The notes beneath the pieces are model-generated. The model searched no databases, had not been told where the DNA came from, and saw nothing but the letters and a program-made list of their open reading frames with translations. A stretch of DNA of 64,000 nucleotides from Thermococcus sp. 21S7 (GTDB taxonomy: Archaea; Methanobacteriota_B; Thermococci; Thermococcales; Thermococcaceae). A program made the position numbers and the translations under genes. Numbering within the stretch: the stretch's first letter is position 1; every line of letters begins with the position of its first letter. Positions 35,459 to 43,996 of the stretch are shown here, in pieces. The stretch is taken from the NCBI RefSeq assembly GCF_012027615.1, contig NZ_SNUT01000008.1:37340-101339 (forward strand), given 5' to 3'.

Positions 35459-36475
35459 ATGGACGAGAAGGAGATAAAGTCCCTCCTCCGCGAGTTCGGC
35501 CTTAACGAGTACGAGGTTAGGGCGTACCTCACCCTCGTCAGGAACGGGCCTCTGACGGCGGGTGAACTCGCGACGCTCTCAAAGGTTCCCCAGCCCAGGA
35601 TATACGACGTGATAAGGACGCTCATGGCCAAGGGATTCGTTACTACAAGCCAGGGCAGACCCAAGCAGGTCATTCCCCTCAATCCCGAGAGCGTCATGGA
35701 TGCCATTAAGCGGCGGTACGACGAGAGAATAGAGGCTCTCAAATCCGCCCTTGAGGAAATTTACACTCCTCACGGCGAGATAGGCAGCGTAATCGTGGTT
35801 AAAAGCCGCATAACGCTGGAGGACTACGTCAGGAGAGCAATAAAGAACGCCCGGTTCCACATAAGCATTGCCGTTCCCGAGGATTTTCTTAAGAGGCTGG
35901 AGAGGGACTTGATGGCAAAGAAAGAGAACAACGTCCGCATAAATCTTTTCCTTTACGGGAATGGCGATGTTCCGCGGGTGGCCAACGAGATACGTACCAG
36001 GGACGTGCCCGACCCGATAATTATAATCCAGGACAGGGACATGGGGATATACCTCCCCTACGAGGCCCTAACCGGCGGCAGCTCCCTTCACGGCTACGGC
36101 CTTATAATCCAGGACAACAACCTCCTCTTCATGCTTGACCGCTACTTCTACCACGCCCTCTGGCCGACCGGCAGGGTCGCTTACAGGGAAGAAAGGGCGC
36201 TCAAGCTTCCGAGGGAGTACATACACATAAGGGAGCTTGTTTCCGACCTGCGCCGGTTCGGAATCCGGGATGCGAAGGTGGAAGTCTTCGGCCGCTTCGT
36301 TCGCTCGGGGGAGCCCGTTCACCTCGTGGGAAAGGTCGTGGAGTTTTACGAGGACAAGGGCAAGGTTATATCGAATATAACTGTGGAGACGGAAGAGGGT
36401 GAGAGGCACGTCGTGGGCGGCTGGAACGCTTCCCTTGAGGACATAGAGGCCGAGAGGATAATCCTCTTTGAGTGA
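35459..36475 (+). CDS. TrmB-family sugar-sensing transcriptional regulator
   Basis: A 338-residue protein. The N-terminal winged helix reads EIKSLLREFGLNEYEVRAYL, TAGELATLSKVPQPRIYDVI and TLMAKGFVTTS. A coiled linker follows, then the C-terminal effector domain (about 110-338) with YFYHALWPTG. Proteins of this family bind sugars and palindromic DNA. It is cotranscribed with the transporter and is the natural candidate for the AACCAC/GTGGTT sites at 29146 and 31261. Confidence 0.88.
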   Translation: MDEKEIKSLLREFGLNEYEVRAYLTLVRNGPLTAGELATLSKVPQPRIYDVIRTLMAKGFVTTSQGRPKQVIPLNPESVMDAIKRRYDERIEALKSALEEIYTPHGEIGSVIVVKSRITLEDYVRRAIKNARFHISIAVPEDFLKRLERDLMAKKENNVRINLFLYGNGDVPRVANEIRTRDVPDPIIIIQDRDMGIYLPYEALTGGSSLHGYGLIIQDNNLLFMLDRYFYHALWPTGRVAYREERALKLPREYIHIRELVSDLRRFGIRDAKVEVFGRFVRSGEPVHLVGKVVEFYEDKGKVISNITVETEEGERHVVGGWNASLEDIEAERIILFE

Positions 36476-36498
36476 ACTCTTTTCCAGGAGGTGGGTGA

Positions 36499-37827
36499 AT
36501 GGACGCCAAAACCGTCGCGCTGGAGATTATGAACGCGGCCATCAACAGCGCTGATCCCTACACTGCCGTGAGAAGAAGCCTTGGATTTGAGGGAGGCCAT
36601 CTGGTGGTTTCAGGGGAGGAATTCCCCCTGTCAGGAAGGGTTTACCTCCTGGCCTTCGGCAAGGCCGCCTGCTCCATGGCAAGGGCCGTCGTTGACCTCC
36701 TTGGGGAGCGGATTGAGGAGGGAGTAATAATCACCAAGTACGGCTACGCCGAGAACTGCCCCAAGTTAAGAAAGCTGAAGGTCATCGAGGCGGGACATCC
36801 CGTTCCGGACGAGAATTCCCTCCTGGGCGGAAAGCTCGGCCTCGAACTGGCCGAGAAGGTTGGGGAGAACGACATCCTCCTCGTCCTTATCTCCGGCGGC
36901 GGAAGTGCGCTCTTCCTCCTCCCTGAGAGGGGGATAACCCTTGAGGACAAAATCCAAACGAACGAACTCCTTCTGAAGAGCGGGGCAAAGATATACGAGA
37001 TAAACACCGTAAGAAAGCACATCTCGGCCGTCAAGGGCGGCAAGCTGGCGAAGCGTGTGAGGGGAAGGGTGATAAGCCTGATCCTCTCGGACGTCGTCGG
37101 AGACCCGCTCGAAGCCATAGCATCGGGCCCGACCGTGAGGGACCCTACCACCTTCGGAGACGCCTTCAGAATCCTGAGGCTCTACGGCGTCTGGGAGAAG
37201 CTGCCGGAGAGCGTTAAGAGGCACATCGAGCTGGGACTGGAGGGAAAGGCCGAGGAAACCCTCAAGGAAGACCTCTCGAACGTCCGCAACTTCATAGTTG
37301 GGAGCAACACCCTCGCCTGCGAATCCGCCCTGGCGAAGGCGAAAGAGCTCGGCTACAACGCATTGCTTCTCACCACGACCCTCGAAGGCGAGGCCGGCGA
37401 GATAGCCCTGGCGGTAGGCTCGATAGTCCAGGAAATAGCCAAATACGACCGACCGGTTCCAAAGCCGGCGGTTCTAATAGCCGGCGGCGAGTGGACGGTA
37501 ACCATCGAGGGAAAAGCAGGCCTCGGCGGGCCGAACCAGGAGTTTGCCCTGAGTATTGCCAGAAAGATAGATGGACTTAACGCCGTGGTTTTGGCGGTCG
37601 ATACCGATGGAACGGACGGGCCGACTGATGCAGCGGGTGGGGTAGTGGACGGGAAAACGCTTGGGCTTCTCAGGGAATCGGGAATAGACGTCGAGGAAGT
37701 CCTCAGAAGGCACGACGCCTATCACGCGCTGGAAAAGGTTGGCGCGCTCCTGAAAACCGGCCCAACCGGGACGAACGTGAACTCGATGGTCATAGCGGTT
37801 GTTAGAGACGGTAGCGACGCCCCTTGA
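36499..37827 (+). CDS. Glycerate 2-kinase, MOFRL family
   Basis: A 442-residue kinase that makes 2-phosphoglycerate from D-glycerate with ATP, feeding the lower glycolytic or gluconeogenic route. Family stretches are LLAFGKAACSMARAVVDLL, VLISGGGSALFLLPERGI, INTVRKHISAVKGGKLAKRV and the C-terminal MOFRL portion VDTDGTDGPTDAAGGVVDG. AGGAGGTG precedes the ATG. Placement as last gene of a sugar transporter operon, with GT81-like and GH63-like genes nearby, suggests that glycerate is released from an imported or stored glycoside. Confidence 0.9.
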   Translation: MDAKTVALEIMNAAINSADPYTAVRRSLGFEGGHLVVSGEEFPLSGRVYLLAFGKAACSMARAVVDLLGERIEEGVIITKYGYAENCPKLRKLKVIEAGHPVPDENSLLGGKLGLELAEKVGENDILLVLISGGGSALFLLPERGITLEDKIQTNELLLKSGAKIYEINTVRKHISAVKGGKLAKRVRGRVISLILSDVVGDPLEAIASGPTVRDPTTFGDAFRILRLYGVWEKLPESVKRHIELGLEGKAEETLKEDLSNVRNFIVGSNTLACESALAKAKELGYNALLLTTTLEGEAGEIALAVGSIVQEIAKYDRPVPKPAVLIAGGEWTVTIEGKAGLGGPNQEFALSIARKIDGLNAVVLAVDTDGTDGPTDAAGGVVDGKTLGLLRESGIDVEEVLRRHDAYHALEKVGALLKTGPTGTNVNSMVIAVVRDGSDAP

Positions 37828-38000
37828 GGATGTCGGCGTCCCCTTCGCGACCGCTCTCCTCTGGCTCGCCTGCGGTGAGTTTTGTCCTCACGCAAGGACG
37901 AAATGCGAGCGTATCGTTCTCGTTGGGGGACACGTCGTAGTCAAAACCCAAAATACGGGCAAGATGATACAATGATGCCCACGGTCGAGCGGTGCTGTCT
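37828..38000. other. Intergenic DNA between convergent genes, no supported gene
   Basis: A minus-strand frame from 38047 to 37802 has no Shine-Dalgarno site, overlaps the glycerate kinase end, and contains the terminator hairpin. Its sequence (SPNENDTLAFRPCVRTKLTA, then GEPEES) has a weak feel of transposon-derived tails, but I cannot place it. Nothing else is recognised. Confidence 0.35.
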
Positions 38001-38035
38001 AAAAAAGAGAGAATCCCACGATGGGATGACCTCTC
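38001..38035 (-). terminator. Hairpin with T-tract ending the radical SAM gene
   Basis: GAGAG-A-ATCCCA-CGA-TGGGAT-GAC-CTCTC (38007-38035) forms a stem with two helical parts. On the minus strand it is followed directly by TTTTTT (38006-38001). It lies 13 bases after the stop of the minus-strand radical SAM gene. Archaeal RNA polymerase stops at oligo-T, so the T-tract itself may be enough. Confidence 0.6.
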
Positions 38036-38047
38036 AACTATGTGCAT

Positions 38048-38848
38048 TCAAATTCTCACGAAACCCCACCCTCTGAAGTGCGTCTCTATTCCCTCCGCCT
38101 TCACATGTAGGGCCCTTATCTCCTTCTTCAGCTCCCACAGGAACTCTTCAAATGCCTCATCATCCCTCAGAACCTCGTAGCTTTCCGGGTACTCATCGCG
38201 GAGGAGTTCCCGGAATTCTCTTCCCGACGCACGGAGGTTGAGCACTTCGAAGAAGTAGTAGTCCGTGAAGCCCCTCGTGTCCTCTACTATGGCGGAAACG
38301 TCCGTTATCTCTGGAATTATCGGGCTGACGAAGGCGTACGTTTTCAAGCCCGCCTCGTGGAGTTCCTTAAGGGCGTTGACCCTCGCCTCGTGGACCGGCG
38401 TCAGCGGTTCAAACAGCCCCTTTTCTCTCCCCCTAAAGCCGTTTATCGTGAGGCCGACCTCTATCGTTCGGAACTCCTTGAAAAGGTCGATGTCACGGGT
38501 TACCAGAGGGGACTTGGTGAGCACCGAAAGTTCGTTCCTCTTGTCCATGTACCTCAAAACCCTTCTCGTAAGCTTTAACTCGGCCTCTATCGGTTGGTAC
38601 GGGTCGCTCACCGTTGACATGACCACGCTCCCGGAAACGTGCTTTCTCGCCAGGTCGGGCGCGTTGGTCTTGACCTCGACCCAGCTTCCCCATCTCCCGT
38701 AGTCCTTCCACCTCGCCAAAAACTTGGCGTAGCAGTACTCGCATGCGAAGGCACAGCCGACGTACTGGTTGACCGCCCACTCCACGCCCGGAATCTTCGA
38801 TTTGGTGTAGATGCCCTTGGCGCGCCTCTCTACAACCCGAACCTTCAT
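38048..38848 (-). CDS. Radical SAM protein, spore photoproduct lyase-like
   Basis: A 266-residue radical SAM protein. The cluster motif is CAFACEYCYAKF, preceded by NQYVGC, in the style of the SplB/Rv2578c group. Other parts are VVMSTVSDPYQPIEAELKLT and LSVLTKSPLVTRDIDLFKEF. The reaction is not known; photoproduct lyase activity itself is not implied. It has a hairpin/T-tract terminator downstream and is divergent from the metallopeptidase gene. Confidence 0.88.
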   Translation of the reverse strand: MKVRVVERRAKGIYTKSKIPGVEWAVNQYVGCAFACEYCYAKFLARWKDYGRWGSWVEVKTNAPDLARKHVSGSVVMSTVSDPYQPIEAELKLTRRVLRYMDKRNELSVLTKSPLVTRDIDLFKEFRTIEVGLTINGFRGREKGLFEPLTPVHEARVNALKELHEAGLKTYAFVSPIIPEITDVSAIVEDTRGFTDYYFFEVLNLRASGREFRELLRDEYPESYEVLRDDEAFEEFLWELKKEIRALHVKAEGIETHFRGWGFVRI

Positions 38849-38887
38849 AAGGACTTTTCATCCAATTCTCCTTAAAAGGTGAGCGGC

Positions 38888-39538
38888 ATGAGGTTGAGGG
38901 TTCGCCGTCGGCCGGTCAAGTATGCACGGCTTGAGGTGAGGCCTGACGGAACGGTTCTGGTCACCGCCCCCGATGGCTTCGACGTTGATAACCTGATCGA
39001 GAGGCACCGGGGCTGGCTTGAGGGCAAGCTGGCCGAGATTGAGGGTCTCCGGGAGATAGCCGAGTCGGGCTTTCCCATCAACGGCGAGTTCTATCGGGTT
39101 ATCCACGGGAGAAAGCCCAAGGTTCACGAGCGGTTCAAGACCGTCGTCCTCTCCCCCAACCCCAACGATGTTGTTGACTGCCTGAAGAAAATCCTCAGAA
39201 AGGAGCTTCTGCCCCTCGTGGATTCCTACGCTCGCAGGATGGGGGTGGAGCCTGGAAAGGTCTACATCAGGCATCAGAAGAGCCGCTGGGGAAGCTGCTC
39301 CCCCAGGGGAAACCTGAACTTCAACGTTCGCCTCATAGTCCTCCCCCGGGAGCTCAGGGAGTACGTTGTGATCCATGAGCTCGCCCATCTGAAGCACATG
39401 AACCATTCGAAGGCCTTCTGGGAGTTCGTTGGGAGATTTTATCCCGACTACAAAACCGCCAGAAGGGAGCTTAAGAAGTGGTGGACGATAGTCGAGCTGA
39501 ACCCACACTGGAAGTGGTTGGCCAGGGGTGAAGTCTAG
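38888..39538 (+). CDS. YgjP-like metallopeptidase (M48-type domain, DUF45)
   Basis: A 216-residue predicted zinc hydrolase. The metal motif is VVIHELAHLKHMNHSKAFW, giving HExxH with a further histidine. It is preceded by IRHQKSRWGSCSPRGNLNFN, characteristic of this family. The ATG at 38888 has GGTG 6 bases upstream; the GTG at 38879 lies in that site. These genes often travel with type I restriction systems, and the hsdR gene begins about 430 bases downstream. Its substrate is unknown. Confidence 0.88.
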   Translation: MRLRVRRRPVKYARLEVRPDGTVLVTAPDGFDVDNLIERHRGWLEGKLAEIEGLREIAESGFPINGEFYRVIHGRKPKVHERFKTVVLSPNPNDVVDCLKKILRKELLPLVDSYARRMGVEPGKVYIRHQKSRWGSCSPRGNLNFNVRLIVLPRELREYVVIHELAHLKHMNHSKAFWEFVGRFYPDYKTARRELKKWWTIVELNPHWKWLARGEV

Positions 39539-39540
39539 GG

Positions 39541-39930
39541 ATGGGGCATATAAAAGCCAGGAATCTGCTCAAGCTCCTCGCGCTGATGGCCGATGAAATC
39601 ATCGTTGGCATTTTCATTTTTCTGATACTCCCGGGGATAGGCGTGGAGATTCCCCTCTGGGCGGGATTGCTTGTGATGTCCCTCCTTTTGGCCAAGGATC
39701 TCGTCATAGCGCCCTTCATTCTCGGCGGCGGGGCGGACAAAAGGCCCCGTGCAGGTCCGGAGGGACTGATAGGGAGAACCGCCCTCGTTGTGGAAGACCT
39801 TTCCCCTGAGGGGGTCGTTAAACTCGACGGGGAACTCTGGCGCGCGAAATGCCTTCACGGGACTGCGGGGAGGGGAGAGAAGGTCAGGATCGTGGGGGTT
39901 GAGGGGACTAAACTTATCGTGGAGCGTTAA
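39541..39930 (+). CDS. Short NfeD-like membrane protein
   Basis: A 129-residue protein with two transmembrane helices (about 17-60) and a C-terminal OB-fold like that of NfeD: LIGRTALVVEDLSPEGVVKLDGE, shown here in parts, and GEKVRIVGVEGTKLIVER. The last segment is nearly the same as the end of the NfeD protease at 9508-10845, but the protease domain is missing. It starts 2 bases after the metallopeptidase gene. It may form a truncated partner of a stomatin, but no stomatin gene is adjacent. Confidence 0.83.
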   Translation: MGHIKARNLLKLLALMADEIIVGIFIFLILPGIGVEIPLWAGLLVMSLLLAKDLVIAPFILGGGADKRPRAGPEGLIGRTALVVEDLSPEGVVKLDGELWRAKCLHGTAGRGEKVRIVGVEGTKLIVER

Positions 39931-39970
39931 GAATTTAACCCCTCCAGGTTACAACATGTGGGGCGTGAGA

Positions 39971-42496
39971 ATGACTATCGAGTACAGCGAGGCAGACACG
40001 AGGAGCAAGCTGATAGACCCAAAGCTCCACGAGAGCGGATGGGATGAGGGCAAAATCCGAAGGGAGTATGTTATATCAGTCGGAAGGATTCTGAACAGCG
40101 ATGGAAGCCGAACTTCCGCAAAGAGAGCCGATTACGTGCTTTTCTACCCCGATATAAACGGACACGCTCTTGCCGTTGTTGAAGCAAAAAAGGCGAGTGA
40201 AGACCCGTATAAAGGCCTTGAGCAGGCTAAGGATTATGCGAAGCGTCTCGATGTGCCCTTTGCGTATTCTACCAACGGTCTGAAAATTATTGAATATGAT
40301 TTCATAACAAAACAGACCGCCAAAATTGATAGATTTCCCTCGCCCGAAGAGCTATGGGAAAGATACCAGCAGTACAGGAACATCCCCCAGGTCGAGGGTG
40401 AAGCGACTAACCCCCTCGCAGTGCCATTCTACGTCAGGGATAAAAAGCCCAGATACTACCAAGAAGTCGCGGTTAGGCGCGCAATCGAGGAAATTCTGCG
40501 CGGAAGAAAGCGGCTCCTGCTCACGATGGCAACGGGAAGTGGTAAGACGTTCGTGGCCTTTCAGATAGCGTGGAAGCTGTACAGAAGCGGACTCGTGAAG
40601 AAGATTCTCTTCGTCGTGGACAGGGTTTACCTTCGCGGACAGGCCTACAACGCCTTTGAGGCCTTCGGAAACGCGCGCTGGGAGCTTAAGGGAGACAACA
40701 TAAACTTCGCCAAGGATGTTTACTTTGCCACATACCAGACGCTGTACAGCAAGAAGAACGGTAAGAGGATTTACGAACTGTTCGACCCCGATTATTTTGA
40801 CCTTGTTATAATTGACGAGTGCCACCGCTCCGGCTGGAACCGCTGGCACGACATCCTAAGGCACTTTGGGAATGCCATCCACCTAGGATTAACGGCGACG
40901 CCGAAGAGAAGCGACAACGTTGACGTTTACCGCTACTTCGGAGAGCCCGTTTATGAATACAAGCTTGCTCAAGGAATTGAGGACGGCTATCTCGCGCCTC
41001 CCGAGGAGATTATCAGGGTTTATACCAACGTGGACAAAGAAGGTAGGATAACGTTCAAAGAAATCAGGAACTCAGGAGCGATAATTGAAGTTCCCGGGGA
41101 GGGCGAACCCGAGCTCAAGGACTATTATACGGCTCAGGAATTTGAGAAGACGATAATCCTCCCCGACAGGACGCGGGCAATCGTCAGGTGGATAGCGGAC
41201 TTCCTTGAGAAAACCGACCCCTTTGCTAAAACTGTAATTTTCTGCCCGACCCAGAGGCACGCGAGAGAGGTTGCGGCACTCCTCAACAACCACTTTAACC
41301 CTAAGTTCAACGTTGACAACTATGCCTACCCAATAGTCTCGGACGACCCGGAGGCTCATAGGGTTCTGAGAAACAGCTTCGCCAGCTCGGAGGAAATTTT
41401 TCCGGTCGTAGCGACAACGGTTGACGTTCTCAGCACGGGGATAGACGTTCCACCGATAAAGAACATCATCTTCCTCAAGCACATAGGCTCGAAGGTTGAG
41501 TTTCACCAGATAATCGGCAGGGCGTCGAGGCTCTACGAGAAGGGTCGTAAGTTCACCTTCAGGGTTATAGACTTCACAGGCGCCACAAGGCTCTTTGACG
41601 AGTGGGACGTTCCAAGGTTCGAACCCAAGGAGGGGCCAACCGATTGGTACCTCAACATGGTTATAGTTGACGACGAGACACTTGAGCCCGTCAAAGGGGC
41701 TGATGTGGTTGTACACATCAAACCGGGCAAGCCTATTCACGTGGTTGCCGGGGATGACGGCAGGGTGTTCCTGAGAAACGTGCCGAGGGAAGCGGTTCTC
41801 GTTGATGTTAGAGCGAGCGGATACAGGCCGAAGAAAACGTACGTCTCAACGTTCCCCGCCCCAAACAACCAGGCAACGCTGACCCTCAGAAAGCAGAAGC
41901 CCGCTAACAAAGCGCCGATAACAGTTAAGGGACTCAAGGTGTTCATAGAGGAAGAGAATCGGGTTAAAATCGAGGTGCACGGCAACAAGCTCCTCGAAGC
42001 CGAGTACGTGCGGTACACCAGGGAGCAGGTCATGAAGAGGGTGGCCAGCCTGAACGACCTGAGGAGGATATGGCTCAACAGGGATGCGAGGCTAAAGTTC
42101 AAGGAGGACCTGAGGAAAGCCGGCATAGACCTCAAGGTGCTCTCCCTCGCCGAGAAGGTTCCAGAGGCAGACGAGTTTGACTTACTTGCCCATTTGCTCT
42201 TCAACGCGCCGATAGTTTCGAGGGACGAGAGGGCGCGCCTGTTCTACGAGGTTAAAAAGGAGTTCCTCCGGGAGTTTGGTGAGCAGGGGAGGAGCGTGAT
42301 AATAGACCTCATAGACCACTACCGCCTCTACGGCCTGAGTGAGATTGAAGACCCTAAGGTGTTTGAGCTTCCGGGCTTTAAGGAGGCCTACGGCGGATTG
42401 AAGGGAGTAATAAGGCTCTTCAAGGGCGCGAAGGGCCTTAAAAAGGTTCTTGAGGAAATTGAGAAAGGTCTCTACGCTGATTTAATGGAGGGATGA
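39971..42496 (+). CDS. hsdR: Type I restriction enzyme HsdR subunit, with an apparent extra beta-sandwich domain
   Basis: The ATP-driven translocase/nuclease of a type I restriction system, 841 residues (846 from ATG 39956). The N-terminal PD-(D/E)xK nuclease has YVLFYPDINGHALAVVEAKK (about 54-74). The helicase core has Walker A MATGSGKTFVAF (about 186), DECHRSGWNRW (about 281) and LTATPKR, then RASRLYEKGR. At about 560-650 lies ETLEPVKGADVVVHIKPGK, VFLRNVPREAVLVDVRASGY and NQATLTLRKQ, which looks like a carboxypeptidase-regulatory-like fold. The C-terminal helical part follows. The operon with hsdM begins 3 bases later. Confidence 0.93.
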   Translation: MTIEYSEADTRSKLIDPKLHESGWDEGKIRREYVISVGRILNSDGSRTSAKRADYVLFYPDINGHALAVVEAKKASEDPYKGLEQAKDYAKRLDVPFAYSTNGLKIIEYDFITKQTAKIDRFPSPEELWERYQQYRNIPQVEGEATNPLAVPFYVRDKKPRYYQEVAVRRAIEEILRGRKRLLLTMATGSGKTFVAFQIAWKLYRSGLVKKILFVVDRVYLRGQAYNAFEAFGNARWELKGDNINFAKDVYFATYQTLYSKKNGKRIYELFDPDYFDLVIIDECHRSGWNRWHDILRHFGNAIHLGLTATPKRSDNVDVYRYFGEPVYEYKLAQGIEDGYLAPPEEIIRVYTNVDKEGRITFKEIRNSGAIIEVPGEGEPELKDYYTAQEFEKTIILPDRTRAIVRWIADFLEKTDPFAKTVIFCPTQRHAREVAALLNNHFNPKFNVDNYAYPIVSDDPEAHRVLRNSFASSEEIFPVVATTVDVLSTGIDVPPIKNIIFLKHIGSKVEFHQIIGRASRLYEKGRKFTFRVIDFTGATRLFDEWDVPRFEPKEGPTDWYLNMVIVDDETLEPVKGADVVVHIKPGKPIHVVAGDDGRVFLRNVPREAVLVDVRASGYRPKKTYVSTFPAPNNQATLTLRKQKPANKAPITVKGLKVFIEEENRVKIEVHGNKLLEAEYVRYTREQVMKRVASLNDLRRIWLNRDARLKFKEDLRKAGIDLKVLSLAEKVPEADEFDLLAHLLFNAPIVSRDERARLFYEVKKEFLREFGEQGRSVIIDLIDHYRLYGLSEIEDPKVFELPGFKEAYGGLKGVIRLFKGAKGLKKVLEEIEKGLYADLMEG

Positions 42497-42499
42497 CGT

Positions 42500-43996
42500 A
42501 TGGACAGGCAGGCTTTGGCGAACAGGATTGAGCACATCTATGAAATTATGAGGGCGGAGGGCCTCTCGCTCCTTGATTACGTTGAACAGCTCTCATGGAT
42601 GCTCTTCCTCAAGGTTCTGAGCGATAGAGAGGAGGAGAGAAAGCTTGAGGCCGAACTCAGGGGGGAGAAATACAGGCCGGTGATAAAGGAGGAATACCTC
42701 TTCCACAACTGGCCGAAGCGCTTCGGCGTTGACAACCTCAAGAAGGTAAAAGACGCCCAGAAGTTTTACAACTTTGTGGCCAACGAGCTGTGGCCGTATT
42801 TGAGCTCCCTCGGCGGAAGCGACGAGCTGAACAAGATAGGCGAGATATTCTCCAGCATCTCCCTCAAAATCCGCGACCCGCACAACCTGCTTGAGATATT
42901 CCAGAACATCGAGGACATAAGCATAGACGGGGAGGACAGCCACATAATGTCCCAGCTCTACGAGGAAACGCTTATGCTGATGGGTCGCGAGGGCGGGGCG
43001 GCTGGAGAGTACTACACGCCGAGGCCCATCGTCAGGTTCATGGTGAAGGTCGTTGACCCGAAAATAGGCGAGACAGTCTTCGACCCCTTCTGCGGTTCCG
43101 GTGGCTTCCTCGTGGAGGCCTACAGGCACATGTATCCCCAGGCAAAGACTGCCGAAGACCTCAGGAAGCTCGACGAGGCGTTTTACGGGCAGGAGCTCAA
43201 GCCACCCGCTTACCTCATAGCCAACATGAACACCCTCCTCCACGGGGTCAACGCGAAGCTCGTCAAGACCGACACCTTCAGCGAGGACATACGCAATCCC
43301 GGAAAGCTCTACGACGTGATACTCACCAACCCGCCCTTCGGTGGCAAGGTTACAAAAGCCAACCAAGAGAACCTTCCAATAAAGACGAGCAAAACAGAGT
43401 TAGCCGCTCTCCAGTACGTTATGAGAAAGGTGAAGCCCGGCGGGAGGGTCGGCATAGTTCTTCCAGATGGCGTTCTCTCAAACGTTACCAAGTCCTACGT
43501 GAAGGTAAGGAAAGAGCTCGTCGAGAAGAACAACGTTTTCGCGATAGTGAGCCTTCCCCAGGGAGTCTTCGCCAACATCTCACCCAAGGGCGGAACCGGG
43601 CCGAAGGCGAGCCTGCTCTTCTTCGAGCGCGGAAAGCCGACGAAGGAAATCTGGTATTACGAGCTCGTTCCTCCGAACGGGAAGAACTACACGAGGGCGA
43701 ACCCGGTTAAGGACGAAGACCTCAGTGATGCTCTCGAAAAGTTCGAGGCCTGGAAGAAATATCTCGAAACCGGCGACGAGGAGTGGAAGAAGAAGGCCAT
43801 CTCGGAGAACTCGTGGGTCGTGAGCATCGAGGATATCAAGGAGAACGACTACGACCTGAGCGCGAAGAACCCGAACAGGAAGCTAACGGTAGAGTATCCC
43901 GCTCCCGAAGAGATTATCGCGAGCCTTGAGGAGAAGGAAAGGAAGATAGCGGAGCTGCTGGGCGAGATTAAATCCATCCTCGGTGAGAAGCCATGA
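42500..43996 (+). CDS. hsdM: Type I restriction-modification methyltransferase HsdM
   Basis: The N6-adenine methyltransferase subunit, 498 residues. Motif I is FDPFCGSGGFLVEAY (about 194) and motif IV is LTNPPFGGK (about 277). The N-terminal helical HsdM_N region includes SLLDYVEQLSWMLFLKVLSD. YYTPRPIVRFMVKVVDP is the usual lead into the catalytic domain. It overlaps hsdS by 4 bases. Intact reading frame and motifs predict an active enzyme with HsdS. Confidence 0.96.
   Translation: MDRQALANRIEHIYEIMRAEGLSLLDYVEQLSWMLFLKVLSDREEERKLEAELRGEKYRPVIKEEYLFHNWPKRFGVDNLKKVKDAQKFYNFVANELWPYLSSLGGSDELNKIGEIFSSISLKIRDPHNLLEIFQNIEDISIDGEDSHIMSQLYEETLMLMGREGGAAGEYYTPRPIVRFMVKVVDPKIGETVFDPFCGSGGFLVEAYRHMYPQAKTAEDLRKLDEAFYGQELKPPAYLIANMNTLLHGVNAKLVKTDTFSEDIRNPGKLYDVILTNPPFGGKVTKANQENLPIKTSKTELAALQYVMRKVKPGGRVGIVLPDGVLSNVTKSYVKVRKELVEKNNVFAIVSLPQGVFANISPKGGTGPKASLLFFERGKPTKEIWYYELVPPNGKNYTRANPVKDEDLSDALEKFEAWKKYLETGDEEWKKKAISENSWVVSIEDIKENDYDLSAKNPNRKLTVEYPAPEEIIASLEEKERKIAELLGEIKSILGEKP

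Noticed and set aside
37802..38047. An 81-codon minus-strand frame between convergent genes
   Set aside because: It has no Shine-Dalgarno site, overlaps the glycerate kinase 3' end, and would contain the terminator hairpin of the radical SAM gene.
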